DNA of 64,000 nucleotides from Dyadobacter sp. LHD-138 (GCF_030929615.1 NZ_JAVFVU010000006.1:62001-126000), one strand, 5' to 3'; shown: positions 52,374 through 62,168, numbered from the stretch's first letter. Numbers and translations: made by a program. The notes: generated by a model from the letters alone, not told the origin.

Positions 52374-53990
52374 TTAATTCCTTTTGACAAAGGTTTCAAA
52401 TTTGAGTGTCCTGTCTTTCTCTGTCGTAAAAACCGCTCCGCCATTCACACTGAATGCAGCCGTTCCGCCTTTAAAAATCGCGTCATCATTATATTGCAGA
52501 CCATAACATCCTGTCATGGTAGCCGACTTCACCACAATTGCGTAGTGTTTGCCAGCCTCTACCTTAATATCAGGCGTGGCAACGAGATTTTTAGGTGCCC
52601 AGCCAATCGCATCCGCAGCAAAAATGGTACTGTACAGAGCTTTTCCGGCCGGTTTTAAAGATTGATCAGCCTGATAGATCTCAATTTGCAAACCATCGTC
52701 CGTGGCCCCGTTTTTAAAAGTCGTAAAAGTTACTTTTGACAAGTTTCCAGAGCGCGTAGCCGTAAAAGATTGGGAACGCTGCATGTTTTTCGCGATATCA
52801 CATTTGGTGATAAAACCATTAATCCCTGCACTGTTGTCAAGCTCTTTCACTGTCGCTACTTTCCTTTCCCTAACACCCTTATCAAGCGTCACCAGCACGG
52901 TGTCCTTGCAGGTCATCGGTTTAATACTGCCGTCTTCGTTAAAGGTGAGCGGCGCCCAGTAGTAATTGGCCAGCGCTTCGTTTCTGGCTGCGTTGTTCCA
53001 TAAATCACTGCCGTAAAGGAAAATAGTTTCTGAATTCAGTTTAATCGTAGAGACAAAAGAAGGCTGGCCGCCACATGATTTATCACTGATTTTAATCCCC
53101 TCAGACCAGGGTCCAAGAGGCGAAGCAGCTGTCCGGTATGAAGTTCCCGTCCCCGAACAATAACCACAGTTCGGATCAGAATATGTAACATAATAAACCC
53201 CATTGCGTTTGAACAAACCCGGTGCCTCGGTCTTTCCCGCTGTCACAGTTTTCACATGCTCTCCTGTTCCTGAAAGATAATCAGCATTCAATTTTTCAAT
53301 CACAATGGTCCCTTTTGTCCGCCAATCCGTGTAGGCGATGTAAGCCGTGCCGTCATCGTCTACAAAAGTATCCTGATCTCCGTTGTTCAAACCCGCAACA
53401 GGCGAGTCATTGTTTACTGCCAAATTTGGCTCGGCCACTTCTGTAAAAGGTCCGATCGGTGTTTCGCTCGTAAAAACCCTGAACCCTACCCTGTTGTCAT
53501 ACACATTGATCCACAAAACATAACGTTTCGTTTTTTTGTTGAAAATCACGTGAGGACGGAAACAACCGTAAGTATTACCATTACAGCGTGTTTGCCAGAC
53601 AGGTGTTTGCGCGTCGAACAAAAAACCTCTGTCGGTCCAGTTGACCATATCTTTTGAAGAATAGGTTTTAAAACCGCAAAAGGGTGCTTTTTTATTCTGC
53701 CATGCAAAACCGCAGTCATAGCTCGTTCCGTACAGATAATAGGTTCCGTCGAAGTAGGCGATTTCCCCATCATGCGCGTCAACAGCATTTCCCAGTGCAT
53801 CAAACCGGGTTATCTGGTTACCGTTTTTATCGAAGTTCGTAAGTATGGCCGTCTCGCGTTTGGCGGAGCCAGACGACTTTCGTACCTTTTTTTGGGATTG
53901 GGCGGAAATATTTTCCGGGCAAAACATCAGATACATCATGACAACCAGAAATATTTTCCACTTATCAAACCCCAAGTTTACAGTCTTCAT
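52374..53990 (-). CDS. GH43-like glycosidase with accessory beta-sandwich domain
   Basis: A 538-residue exported enzyme. ATG 53990 (MKTVNLGFDKWKIFLVVMMYL) is chosen because it begins a signal peptide ending NISAQ; the longer frame from 54185 adds 65 unlikely residues. The propeller runs over about 50-380 of the mature chain: NAVDAHDGEIAYFDGTYYLYG gives the catalytic-base Asp-like start, and TEAPGLFKRNGVYYVTYSDP resembles the GH43 acid/base strand. The C-terminal domain (about 400-538) has FTATRSGNLSKVTFTTF and a DRTLKFETFV end, like a carbohydrate-binding sandwich. It would cleave arabinose-, xylose- or galactose-containing glycans in the periplasm; the exact specificity is unknown. Confidence 0.85.
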   Translation of the reverse strand: MKTVNLGFDKWKIFLVVMMYLMFCPENISAQSQKKVRKSSGSAKRETAILTNFDKNGNQITRFDALGNAVDAHDGEIAYFDGTYYLYGTSYDCGFAWQNKKAPFCGFKTYSSKDMVNWTDRGFLFDAQTPVWQTRCNGNTYGCFRPHVIFNKKTKRYVLWINVYDNRVGFRVFTSETPIGPFTEVAEPNLAVNNDSPVAGLNNGDQDTFVDDDGTAYIAYTDWRTKGTIVIEKLNADYLSGTGEHVKTVTAGKTEAPGLFKRNGVYYVTYSDPNCGYCSGTGTSYRTAASPLGPWSEGIKISDKSCGGQPSFVSTIKLNSETIFLYGSDLWNNAARNEALANYYWAPLTFNEDGSIKPMTCKDTVLVTLDKGVRERKVATVKELDNSAGINGFITKCDIAKNMQRSQSFTATRSGNLSKVTFTTFKNGATDDGLQIEIYQADQSLKPAGKALYSTIFAADAIGWAPKNLVATPDIKVEAGKHYAIVVKSATMTGCYGLQYNDDAIFKGGTAAFSVNGGAVFTTEKDRTLKFETFVKRN

Positions 53991-54310
53991 GATATAGATC
54001 CGCTTTCGTATTACAAGCCCAAATGTAGTGAACCGACCTGCCGCTGATCTTATATTATTTGATAAATTATTTACACTTCGTGATAGGTGGCAGACAACGG
54101 CTGGTTGATTTTGAAATCGTTTATGGCGGTAAAATTTGGCATACCAATTCATAGCCGTAAATAAATTATCACTATTGACAACCATTTTTTATGCGGGAAA
54201 CACCACAAATTAATCCCGGTCACAACAATAACTATCTCAGCATAAACTTGCATTATACCCGCAATCATTCTACCTTCCCCCTCGAATTCTGTTACCCTTT
54301 ACTCAACGCT
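53991..54310. other. 320-bp divergent intergenic region
   Basis: It lies between the glycosidase start and the lipoprotein start. Apart from AT-rich stretches that could hold two promoters, nothing was recognised. Confidence 0.4.
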
Positions 54311-54706
54311 ATGAAGTCGTATCATTTTTACGCAACAATGCTCTCTGCATTATTGTTAAGTGCAGCTGGCTGTGACAAGGCCGGCACGAAAAAAGTGGAT
54401 CCAGAAGTAATCCCCTCAGATACAAGACTTACCTGCAGCTGGCCTTTAAGCAGTTCGGTAGACAGTGTCATTACAGACTATACCACCGAGGTTGTCCAGG
54501 CAGGCGATCTGTTCATGCTGAAAAGTACGGGAGTAAGAAAAACCCATACCGGATATCTTGGCCCATGCAACCTTCCCGCAGCCGCGAAAAAGAACGGACT
54601 GGCCGTAAAAGTGAGTGGTTATCTTGTTACTTTTCCCGGCATTCACGAAAGAGACCTGGCCGCAGATCCATTTGAGCTGACTTTGGTGGAGTACATCATA
54701 AAGTAA
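54311..54706 (+). CDS. hypothetical lipoprotein, 131 residues
   Basis: ATG 54311 (MKSYHFYATMLSALLLSAAGC) begins a lipoprotein signal with lipobox LSAAGC (Cys21); the frame upstream to 54191 is ignored as non-signal sequence. The mature part, about 110 residues, has RLTCSWPLSSSVDSVITDYTTEVVQAGDLF and a final LVEYIIK and is rich in beta-strand residues. No domain was recognised. It is flanked by long AT-rich spacers, so it is probably a single-gene unit. Confidence 0.72.
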   Translation: MKSYHFYATMLSALLLSAAGCDKAGTKKVDPEVIPSDTRLTCSWPLSSSVDSVITDYTTEVVQAGDLFMLKSTGVRKTHTGYLGPCNLPAAAKKNGLAVKVSGYLVTFPGIHERDLAADPFELTLVEYIIK

Positions 54707-55366
54707 TAATTATAGTCAATTCCTCCCCTCCCCGTTAGCTTCAGCCTGGCTGCTGTCCTATGGATCAACCTACAATCCTTGTGTTAGCTTCGAACCCGCC
54801 TGATAGCCTGAACTTTAAAACCCTTCACGGTGCATCAGCACGACGATAATCTCAAAGTTGCCCGGTCTTTCACTGTTTTCGCGAAGTCAAATTCCAGACA
54901 AAGTACAATTTATTGAAAATACAACCCTAAACAGAGGAAGCTTTCCACATTTTCTTTTAAAAGTTCACCTTCAAACACAAAAAAAGTTACATCACATCAA
55001 ATACGGCCGCATACAGCAACGCTAAACCTCCGACTCAATAGCTATATATCAGCAAGTTACATCCAATTAAACTTTAACTACATGATTTACCATTAAAACA
55101 CAAATCACTTGTAACTGAAAAACTAATAAGTTCTACAAAAGAGTAGAATTGTATATATTTTAACAAAAATTGTATAAAAAAATGATTGAAATTCCGATTT
55201 TCTTATATTACTTAGATTAAGGCCGAACAAAACCACCTAAAAGTTCAAAAAAAGACCCATTTGTAGAATAACTTTTATTCATTATTAACCCAGCATTTTT
55301 AACATCGTTATAAGTCATTTTACCCAAACGTTATAATATCCCTTTTATTTATCAGTCGCTCAGGCT
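54707..55366. other. 660-bp non-coding region before the protease gene
   Basis: No gene, strong hairpin with T-run or known RNA was recognised. The second half (about 55080-55366) is very AT-rich and contains the repeated word CGTTATAA just before the protease start (near 55307 and 55329), which may be part of its promoter. Confidence 0.4.
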
Positions 55367-57319
55367 ATGAAAAAGTTAGTAATGGTATTTGCATTCCTGG
55401 TGCAGGTATCACACGCACAAATCGTTTCTCAAATTACCGCACAGGCAAAACTTTCCAAAACCGAAATCCAGAAACTGAATGGATTGAAAGTTTTCAATGT
55501 ATTGCAACTCGAACCAAAGACATTAAACAGATATGTAAAACAAAATCCATTGCAGGCGAAATTAAAACTTGCCGTATCCGATGACCTGACACTGGATCTG
55601 ACCATTCAGCAAAACGAGATCAGAAGCACAGGTTATAAGGCGCTAATGACAACGGAGAAAGGTTTGGTTGCGGATTCTTCAACAGCAATCTGTAACACTT
55701 ACTCAGGTTACGTAAACAATGATCCAAACCAGTTTGTTCGCCTTTATATAGACCAAAATCAGATCAAAGGTGTGATCAGTGATGGAAAAGATGGCTACTA
55801 TGCCATTGAACCACTGGCCGATATTACAAAAATGCAGGACACAGAAAATCGCTACATCGTCTTTAATGTAGCGGATCTCAATACAATCGATGGCAAATGC
55901 GGATTAGACGAGCCAATCAGCCAGGCGGTGGTAAAGGGGCAAAGCGCGGCAAGGACTTCTGGCACCTTTACCGACGCCTGCCGCATCCTCGAAGTGGCAA
56001 CAGACGCTGACTATGAGTATTATAAAAGAAATGGGGCCTCCACAAACGCCCGTATTCTCAATGACATGAATATCATTGCGGGTATCTACCAGAGCACATT
56101 TAACGTGCGCATCATGGTCACTTACCAGCACGTATTTACGACACCTGATGATCCTTACACGTCAACAGACCCTTCCAAACTTCTTGGCGAATTCACCAAA
56201 TACTGGAACAAAAATATGACGGGTGTAAAAAGGGACGTAGCACATTTGTTCACTTCAAAGGTGCTGGACGCCTTTACACTGGGGATTGCACATTCGGGCA
56301 CAATAGGTAAACACCCCAAGATGGCATATTCACTAACCTACTGCACATCAAATGAATACCTGACTACCGCCCACGAAATAGGACACAATTTTAACGCTTC
56401 GCACCCAACCGATGCAAAGTCAGGATGTGGGACTGGTGCAAAAACGGTGATGTGCAGCGGGCTTGAAAAAGCACTGGTATTCTCCGAATTTTCCCAGAAA
56501 GAAATTAAAGATTTCATCACCGCCAATGAAAAAAGCCTGCTGACATCCGAATATGATTTCAGGATTTTGGGAGACTCAACCCTATGTACCAACACTTCTA
56601 CATATCGCATGAATCTTTTAGGACCACCAGTCGAATGGTCCAGCAGTGATCCTTCCCTTCTTTCTATCAATGAAAACACCGGTATAGCAAAAAGAATCGG
56701 TACCGGATCAGGCCAAGTGACATTAACTGCGACAGTTGACGTATGTGGTAAGCCGTTAACATTTTCGAAAAATATTTACATTGGACTACCAAGTCTTACT
56801 ACAACCATTCCTAATATTGATTCCTATGGTGTTGTAGCCGTTACAACGACAGATATTCTTTACGGAAAATATAACTGGTATCTTGATGGAAACCTGGCAA
56901 AAACAGGTTCTGAAAGTGAGGTCAATCTTAATGGGGGAACATGCGGTGCTGATCATTTCATACAAGCGACGGTGACGAATGCATGCGGAACGACACCCAT
57001 GTCAAACCAGGTCACCTATAGCTGGAAATGCACCAATACCGGCGCCAATATTTATCCAAACCCGGCAAAAGATATGATCAGCGTCGATTTTGAAAGTGAA
57101 AGTGCTGACAAATCATTGCCTGGGGAAATCCTCTTGTACAATGAAAAATCTGCTATCGTTCGTGCGGTTTCTGGCGCAAGCTCATTTCAGGCCACAAGAA
57201 GCACCAGAAAAACCCAAATGGACGTAGGCAGTCTGCCCCGCGGAACTTATTACCTGCATGTAATTCCTGTCAAAGACTCTGGACAAAAGGCAGAAGTCAA
57301 GAGAATTGTCCTTGAATAA
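55367..57319 (+). CDS. secreted reprolysin-like metalloprotease with T9SS C-terminal domain
   Basis: A 650-residue secreted zinc protease. The signal peptide is MKKLVMVFAFLVQVSHAQ. A propeptide-like part is followed by a metzincin catalytic domain (about 205-395) with His336-Glu337-x-x-His340-x5-His346 in HEIGHNFNASH and the Met-turn at Met362 (TVMCSG), the M12B/reprolysin pattern. A bacterial Ig-like segment (about 400-475; VEWSSSDPSLLSINENTGIA) and a PKD-like stretch come next, and the last 85 residues (NIYPNPAKDMISVDF ... LPRGTYYLHVIP) are a type-A sorting signal for the type IX secretion system. It is therefore probably exported to the cell surface or medium to degrade proteins. The substrate is unknown. 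Confidence 0.93.
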   Translation: MKKLVMVFAFLVQVSHAQIVSQITAQAKLSKTEIQKLNGLKVFNVLQLEPKTLNRYVKQNPLQAKLKLAVSDDLTLDLTIQQNEIRSTGYKALMTTEKGLVADSSTAICNTYSGYVNNDPNQFVRLYIDQNQIKGVISDGKDGYYAIEPLADITKMQDTENRYIVFNVADLNTIDGKCGLDEPISQAVVKGQSAARTSGTFTDACRILEVATDADYEYYKRNGASTNARILNDMNIIAGIYQSTFNVRIMVTYQHVFTTPDDPYTSTDPSKLLGEFTKYWNKNMTGVKRDVAHLFTSKVLDAFTLGIAHSGTIGKHPKMAYSLTYCTSNEYLTTAHEIGHNFNASHPTDAKSGCGTGAKTVMCSGLEKALVFSEFSQKEIKDFITANEKSLLTSEYDFRILGDSTLCTNTSTYRMNLLGPPVEWSSSDPSLLSINENTGIAKRIGTGSGQVTLTATVDVCGKPLTFSKNIYIGLPSLTTTIPNIDSYGVVAVTTTDILYGKYNWYLDGNLAKTGSESEVNLNGGTCGADHFIQATVTNACGTTPMSNQVTYSWKCTNTGANIYPNPAKDMISVDFESESADKSLPGEILLYNEKSAIVRAVSGASSFQATRSTRKTQMDVGSLPRGTYYLHVIPVKDSGQKAEVKRIVLE

Positions 57320-57433
57320 CATCGGAAACAACCTAAAATTATCACGATTAACCTAGCTATAAACCGCATTATTACGCCGATTTCCAAATAGACACATTGA
57401 CCTAAGCTTATTTTACCCCCCTCGTTTGTAAAA

Positions 57434-57462
57434 GAAAAAGGTCATCGATAAATCAATGACCT
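57434..57462 (-). terminator. terminator of the SRPBCC gene
   Basis: On the minus strand AGGTCAT and ATGACCT pair around a 9-base loop and are followed by CTTTTTC. It lies about 90 bp after the stop of the SRPBCC gene. Confidence 0.65.
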
Positions 57463-57553
57463 CACTTGTAAATCGTATTTTTCAGCTCTTAAAGCAGTAT
57501 ATCAATGCACCCCGAAAATGCCTTGTATACACAACGAAAATTCGGAAGCTTCG

Positions 57554-57982
57554 CTAAACAGTCGCTTCCGAATAATTTTTGAAATTATTCAAAATTGCCT
57601 GCCAGCCGCCTCGCTGCAATTCCACGGAATTAACCGTTTCAGGATCAAAAGTTTCTGAAATATGGGTCACATTATCGTCAAAAGTGAAGACAATACTCAC
57701 TTTCCGGCCGTCTCCCAATACATATTCAATCAGTTTGTAGGTCTGAACATCCGTATAAATTCCTTCGAAATCAAAACCTACACTGCCGTCTCTGGCCTCC
57801 ATCCGTGTTTTGAATTTACCATCCGGCCGTAGATCATTTTCTGCATAAGGTGCATGCCAGTCCTCAGACGCCTGGTACCATTTTGTAATATGCTCCGGCT
57901 CAGTCCAAAATTCCCAGACCATTTTCACTGGCGCATTTATCGTAGTTTCAACAGTGATCGCAGCCTTGTTTTCAGTTTCCAT
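57554..57982 (-). CDS. SRPBCC/AHSA1-family protein
   Basis: A 142-residue protein with the START-like SRPBCC fold: KAAITVETTINAPVKMVWEFWTEPEHITKWY, FKTRMEARDGSVGFDFEGIYTDVQTYKLIEYVLGDGRKVSI (in parts) and a C-terminal helix GGWQAILNNFKNYSEA. This hydrophobic-pocket fold binds lipids or other ligands; the AHSA1-type members are of unknown function in bacteria. The gene follows a VOC-domain gene on the same strand by 43 bp, a common pair in Bacteroidota. It is very likely co-transcribed with it. Confidence 0.92.
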   Translation of the reverse strand: METENKAAITVETTINAPVKMVWEFWTEPEHITKWYQASEDWHAPYAENDLRPDGKFKTRMEARDGSVGFDFEGIYTDVQTYKLIEYVLGDGRKVSIVFTFDDNVTHISETFDPETVNSVELQRGGWQAILNNFKNYSEATV

Positions 57983-58025
57983 TTGTATGTTTTAAGAAAT
58001 TATTCCTCATTTTGTGAAATACCGT

Positions 58026-58454
58026 TCAATTTTGATTCTTATCGTAATTAATCATCCACAGAATTCCATACTTATCTTTAAAACTGCCAAAATAAGCACC
58101 CCAGAAAGTATCTTCCAATGGCATTTCAACTTCTCCACCCGCAGACAAACCATTGAACAACCGCTCTGATTCCTCTCGGCTTCCCGGATGCAAGGATATG
58201 TACATGTTATTTCCCTCATTCAGCTTATGACCGAACGAAGGCATAATATCAGAAGCCATCAAAACAGTATGCTCATCTATCGGCAGCGCGATGTGCATGA
58301 TGCGATTTTTCTCATGATCTGGCAACTGTTCTCCATGCGGCGTGTCACTCATTTTATGCAAAGCAAGAAATTCTCCGCCAAAAACAGACTTGTAAAAGTT
58401 GAACGCTTCTTCGGTAGTTCCGTCAAAGTTCAAGTAGGGATTCATTTTAGCCAT
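58026..58454 (-). CDS. VOC-family protein (PhnB-like)
   Basis: A 142-residue protein with the glyoxalase/VOC fold: MNPYLNFDGTTEEAFNFYKSVFGGEF at the start, NRIMHIALPIDEHTVLMASD, YISLHPGSREESERLFNGLSAGG and a final AYFGSFKDKYGILWMINYD. PhnB-like members resemble 3-demethylubiquinone methyltransferase-like proteins but have no proven reaction; a metal site of His/Glu residues may be present, but its geometry cannot be checked here. It precedes the SRPBCC gene by 43 bp in the same direction. Confidence 0.92.
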   Translation of the reverse strand: MAKMNPYLNFDGTTEEAFNFYKSVFGGEFLALHKMSDTPHGEQLPDHEKNRIMHIALPIDEHTVLMASDIMPSFGHKLNEGNNMYISLHPGSREESERLFNGLSAGGEVEMPLEDTFWGAYFGSFKDKYGILWMINYDKNQN

Positions 58455-58675
58455 AATATATTCAGGTTTGTTGAAATGCTTTTACGTCCCAAATATATTC
58501 AAAGCCGCCATCAAAATTCACATTTTCAAAAAGAAAATATCCTATTTAATTTTCACATTATACAATATTAAAATACCATTAAAATTGTTTTATGAAACAA
58601 TGAATCTTTACGACGGGCACCCTGAAAAACGCTCATAGTCCGTCAATTATCAATTTATCAAAAACGATAGAAGAG

Positions 58676-59581
58676 CTACTTATAGGTTTCCAGCGCCTTC
58701 GTATCCGACTGCGCCTTCAGAATCTTTGTCAAGCCTTCCATATTCATCATCAATCCTACTTCTGCATCCGGCGCGGTGTCTTCGTTGATGATACCAATAG
58801 GGCCCCGGTAGGTACTTGCTTTAACAACCCGGATCATTTCCGCTTCCGAATCACCCTGTCCTATGGGCACAACCTTAACAGGATTCCCGTTTTGAAGCCC
58901 CATCAGATTTACGGCCATCAAATGCGGGAGAATTTTTGGAAAAAAAGTGGAAAAACGGGCAATATCGCCCTCCGCATGATGAAAATTATAAACGATGCCA
59001 ATATTTGATCTTTTTAAATAATTGATCACCTCAAGCTGATTTTCAGGAACGCCATACCAGCCGCCGTGATTATAAAGCCCTACGGTGCAGCCTATCTCAG
59101 CCGCCTTGTCAGCGATATAACTTACGGGTTTTGCCACGGCTTCAATTTTCTGTTGCTGCGACATTTTTTCCATGTCCTTAATCCCGTCAATCATACACCA
59201 GATCTGGGTTTTAACACCGTGTCGTTTTAAAACATCCAGAATTAAAGGTAACGTTTTATCATTTTCAGGATTGGGTCCGGAATAAAGCCAGAAAGCCTGC
59301 AATTTGATATGGTGCTTTTTTAGTGCATCCAGTTCCTGATCAAATTCCGGAATATGTTTTTCCCTCCAGTCATAGGCCAGCATCGTAAAACCCAGCTTAC
59401 TGAGCATTTCTGCTCTTTCAACCGGGCCCCGGTTTTTGACATCGAAAGGCACAATACACCAGGCAATCAGGTTTTGCCTGGCGTAAATATTATCTGTTCC
59501 TGTCCGCTTTTGCGCACAGACAGGCTGATACGCCATCAGACACGCCAGAAAAAAACAGCAGACAATCCGTTTATTTTTCAT
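58676..59581 (-). CDS. secreted sugar-phosphate-isomerase-like TIM-barrel protein
   Basis: A 301-residue protein. ATG 59581 (MKNKRIVCCFFLACLMAYQ) gives a signal peptide ending VCAQ; a TTG at 59599 would overlap the preceding gene but adds six unlikely residues. The mature part follows the xylose-isomerase-like TIM-barrel plan: NLIAWCIVPFDVKNRGPVERA, MLSKLGFTMLAYDWR, LQAFWLYSGPNP, IGCTVGLYNHGGWYG and IVYNFHHAEGD, with acidic and His residues that could bind a metal. Being periplasmic, it may act on free or oxidised sugars rather than phosphates. It follows the Gfo/Idh/MocA gene by 14 bp and is probably in the same operon, a common sugar-oxidation pair. Confidence 0.85.
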   Translation of the reverse strand: MKNKRIVCCFFLACLMAYQPVCAQKRTGTDNIYARQNLIAWCIVPFDVKNRGPVERAEMLSKLGFTMLAYDWREKHIPEFDQELDALKKHHIKLQAFWLYSGPNPENDKTLPLILDVLKRHGVKTQIWCMIDGIKDMEKMSQQQKIEAVAKPVSYIADKAAEIGCTVGLYNHGGWYGVPENQLEVINYLKRSNIGIVYNFHHAEGDIARFSTFFPKILPHLMAVNLMGLQNGNPVKVVPIGQGDSEAEMIRVVKASTYRGPIGIINEDTAPDAEVGLMMNMEGLTKILKAQSDTKALETYK

Positions 59582-59595
59582 AAGTCCAAGTCCTG

Positions 59596-60753
59596 TCAAA
59601 GCACCACCTGCTGCTTGGTTTCCGCCGACTGAATTCCAGCTTCCAAAACCTCGATAATCCTAAGCCCGTCGTTAAAATCAGGTTTAATCGTTTTGTCTTC
59701 AACGATGGCTGTCACAAAGTCCGCAACCGCGTGTACGAATGAATGTTCATAGCCAATGATATGACCGGCGGGCCACCAGTTTCCCGCGTAAGGATGTATA
59801 GCTTCCGTCGTCTGAATAGTCCGGAAACCCTGCGTCCCCTCCTCGTCATCCAGTGAATAGTATTGCAGTTCATTCATTCTTTCCAGATCAAAAAGAAGGC
59901 TTCCTTTACTTCCATAAATCTCAAACCGCAATCCATTTTTTCTACCGGTTGCAAAACGGGTCGCTTCAAAAGAACCGATCGCGCCGTTTTTAAACTGAAC
60001 CATCATTAACGCAGCATCTTCCACGGTCACTTTCCCTTTTTGGTCACCCAGGGTAGCCGCTGAAAGGTTTCCCGACGTGGATTCGTCGGCCAACGGCCGT
60101 TCCTTGATAAAATTGGTGGTCAGGCATGAAACCGTGCTGATATCGCCAACAAGATAATGCGCCAGATCAACCGCATGCGAATTCAAATCCCACTGCGGCC
60201 CCGCCTGCGCTGTTTCTTTTCTCAGCTGCCAGGTTAACGGAAAATCGGGGTCTACGATCCAGTCCTGCTGATAAGCACAACGCCAGTGGAAAATTCGCCC
60301 TATTTTGCCGTCCTCAATCATCTTTTTGGCAAAAGCAATAGCCGGCGTTCTTCTGTAATTATGGTTCAGGTAATGTTTGACTTTATTGTCCTCACAAACA
60401 CGCAGCATTTCCTCCGCTTGTTTTCTGTTCATAGCAAGGGGTTTTTCACAAAAAATATGTTTGCCTTCCCGGGCAGCAGCTAGGGCAATTTCGTAATGAA
60501 GCGCTTGCGGCAGCGCAACATTCACGATATCAATATCTGGACTGCTGACCAATTTTTTCCAGTCGGTTTCTGTTTTCTCCCATCCCCATTTGTTTGCAAA
60601 TTCTTTGAGAGATGTTTCCTGCCTTCCGCAAGCCATTTTTAAAACCGGCCGCGCCGGAAGATCGAAAAACAGTGGCGCTTTCAACCAGGCATTGCTGTGA
60701 GCCCTGCCCATAAATTTGTAACCTACGATACCAACGTTAAGCTGTTTTGTCAT
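59596..60753 (-). CDS. Gfo/Idh/MocA-family oxidoreductase
   Basis: A 385-residue NAD(P)-dependent sugar or inositol dehydrogenase. The Rossmann fold is at about 5-125 with GIVGYKFMGRAHS (8-20), and the catalytic lysine is in EKPLAMN (Lys104). The C-terminal domain (about 135-360) carries QWDLNSHAVDLAHYLVG, where the His is the usual second catalytic residue. No signal peptide is seen, so it works in the cytoplasm. The product could be a 3-keto sugar; together with the adjoining isomerase-like gene it suggests modification of a hexose or inositol. The substrate cannot be named. Confidence 0.92.
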   Translation of the reverse strand: MTKQLNVGIVGYKFMGRAHSNAWLKAPLFFDLPARPVLKMACGRQETSLKEFANKWGWEKTETDWKKLVSSPDIDIVNVALPQALHYEIALAAAREGKHIFCEKPLAMNRKQAEEMLRVCEDNKVKHYLNHNYRRTPAIAFAKKMIEDGKIGRIFHWRCAYQQDWIVDPDFPLTWQLRKETAQAGPQWDLNSHAVDLAHYLVGDISTVSCLTTNFIKERPLADESTSGNLSAATLGDQKGKVTVEDAALMMVQFKNGAIGSFEATRFATGRKNGLRFEIYGSKGSLLFDLERMNELQYYSLDDEEGTQGFRTIQTTEAIHPYAGNWWPAGHIIGYEHSFVHAVADFVTAIVEDKTIKPDFNDGLRIIEVLEAGIQSAETKQQVVL

Positions 60754-61325
60754 GATCTGTCAATTTGTGCTATACTTTTAAGTGCAGAAGGGGCTTATTT
60801 TACTCCCGATCAGCATGATCAGGAGAATAAAACTTTTGGCGGAAGTTTTGTTATCACAACATGGCCCGGCAATCCCCTTCCATTTACCAGCGAAAGTTAA
60901 CTTTCTCATATCGAATCTGTTTAAGCGGATAAATAATCCCGAAGGGATGACAGTATTGTAGAAAGTAAATATCACGCCGTTCCATCAAACCCCGTCAGGG
61001 TGGCCGATTTGTTGTGATTAGCCGCGGAATAAGAATTTTTAGCGGTGTGGTAAATTTGATTTCTGAAATGGTTATGTCACCCTTTCAGGGTTATGACCTG
61101 AATGTTTGCCAGCATTTTCTACAATAATATCATCCCTTTGGGATTATCTATAAGCTTGAACAACTTCATCTAAAAAGCATCATGCTACCACGCGGCTCTA
61201 AGTTTTCAAAATGAGTAAAATATGAACAACAACAAACTTCCCCGAATCAGTGGAACCGATTGTTAATTAATAAACTTTTAGATACATTTATCGAAGTCCT
61301 ACATATAAACCAAACCTTCTTAGCT
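60754..61325. other. 572-bp intergenic region
   Basis: It lies between the divergent Gfo/Idh/MocA and NTF2-like genes. About 215 bp are taken by the terminal-inverted-repeat element; the rest shows no gene, RNA or terminator. Confidence 0.5.
60933..61147. repeat. 215-bp element with 32-bp terminal inverted repeats
   Basis: The left end (60933-60964) and right end (61116-61147) are inverted copies matching at 29 of 32 bases by eye. Each holds its own small palindrome: ATCCCGAAGGGAT on the left and ATCCCTTTGGGAT on the right. A second, inner pair CCCCGTCAGGGTGG and CACCCTTTCAGGGTTA lies between. It has no coding frame. The overall plan resembles a non-autonomous or REP-like element; short frames annotated inside would be spurious. 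Confidence 0.85.
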
Positions 61326-61766
61326 ATGAAAATTTGCCTGTTAACCGTGTTGACGGTGCTTACCCTTCTTTCCTGCAATCAACCCAAAGAAAATTCCGGT
61401 GAAAATGAAAAACTGATTAAGCAGTATTTTGAACATTTCAACAAACACGACTGGAATAAAATGGCCGCCATGTATTCGGATACAGCAGCATTTAAAGACC
61501 CTTCGCTGGGACAAGGGATTGTGAAACAGACGAAGGCAGAAATCGTAAAAAAGTATGGCGAACTGAGCCAGATATTTCCTGACGTTAAAGATGAAGTGAT
61601 CTCAATTTATCCATCAGGCGATCAACATATCATCGTTGAATTCGTGTCAACTGGTACGGCACCTGACAGCTCTAAATTTGAATTACCGATCTGCACGGTC
61701 TTTAAAATTGAAAACGGTTTGATCACACAGGATTTTACTTATTTTGACAATTTTGAAGAAAAGTAA
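61326..61766 (+). CDS. NTF2-like (SnoaL-type) lipoprotein, 146 residues
   Basis: ATG 61326 (MKICLLTVLTVLTLLSC) is chosen because it opens a lipobox (LTLLSC, Cys17); the earlier start at 61260 is rejected. The mature domain has the NTF2/SnoaL pattern: IKQYFEHFNKHDWNKMAAMY, SDTAAFKDPSLGQGI, and FELPICTVFKIENGLITQDFTYFDNFEE. This cone-shaped fold often binds a hydrophobic ligand or acts as an isomerase; the reaction here is unknown. It sits on the envelope, is preceded by the inverted-repeat element and is followed by a stable hairpin. Confidence 0.85.
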   Translation: MKICLLTVLTVLTLLSCNQPKENSGENEKLIKQYFEHFNKHDWNKMAAMYSDTAAFKDPSLGQGIVKQTKAEIVKKYGELSQIFPDVKDEVISIYPSGDQHIIVEFVSTGTAPDSSKFELPICTVFKIENGLITQDFTYFDNFEEK

Positions 61767-62168
61767 CGGGCACGCCATCACTACCAGCACAAGATTCATT
61801 GCACTGGTAGTGATATACTTATGAACTAAAAACAAAAATAATCCCTCCGAATCCAGCCTATATCAATTTGAGTTTACCGCTTTAATAACTACTTTTGTAA
61901 AGTTCTCCACAAGTAAAAAAGGTCCAGTCAGTAAGTGCATATCAACCTCAACATATCAGCCAAACGGTTTTTCCGGAACCTGTTTGACCAGATCATTCCA
62001 TAGGCCAATCCCTTCCTGAGATTGCCTGACTGCCTTTTATAAGGACAGACGGCGTATCTTTTCCTTTCAGATAACATCGCAAATTATTGCATGATCAGTT
62101 AAGGATAATTCAAGGACCGGATTTCTATTCAGGATTGGATTATCAAAATTACATTTACAGAATTTTAC
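61767..62168. other. 402-bp intergenic region
   Basis: It holds the inverted repeat at 61777-61814; the remainder (61815-62168), before the EamA gene, shows no gene, RNA or clear promoter. Confidence 0.45.
61777..61814. repeat. inverted repeat ATCACTACCAG...CTGGTAGTGAT
   Basis: Perfect 11-base arms enclose a 16-base loop 10 bp after the NTF2-like stop. There is no T-run on the plus strand, so it may act in transcript stability or as a weak terminator. Confidence 0.55.

Noticed and set aside
60697-60975. Short frames on both strands beside the inverted-repeat element
   Set aside because: They overlap the oxidoreductase start or the element's palindromes, and similar frames are common false genes in such repeats.
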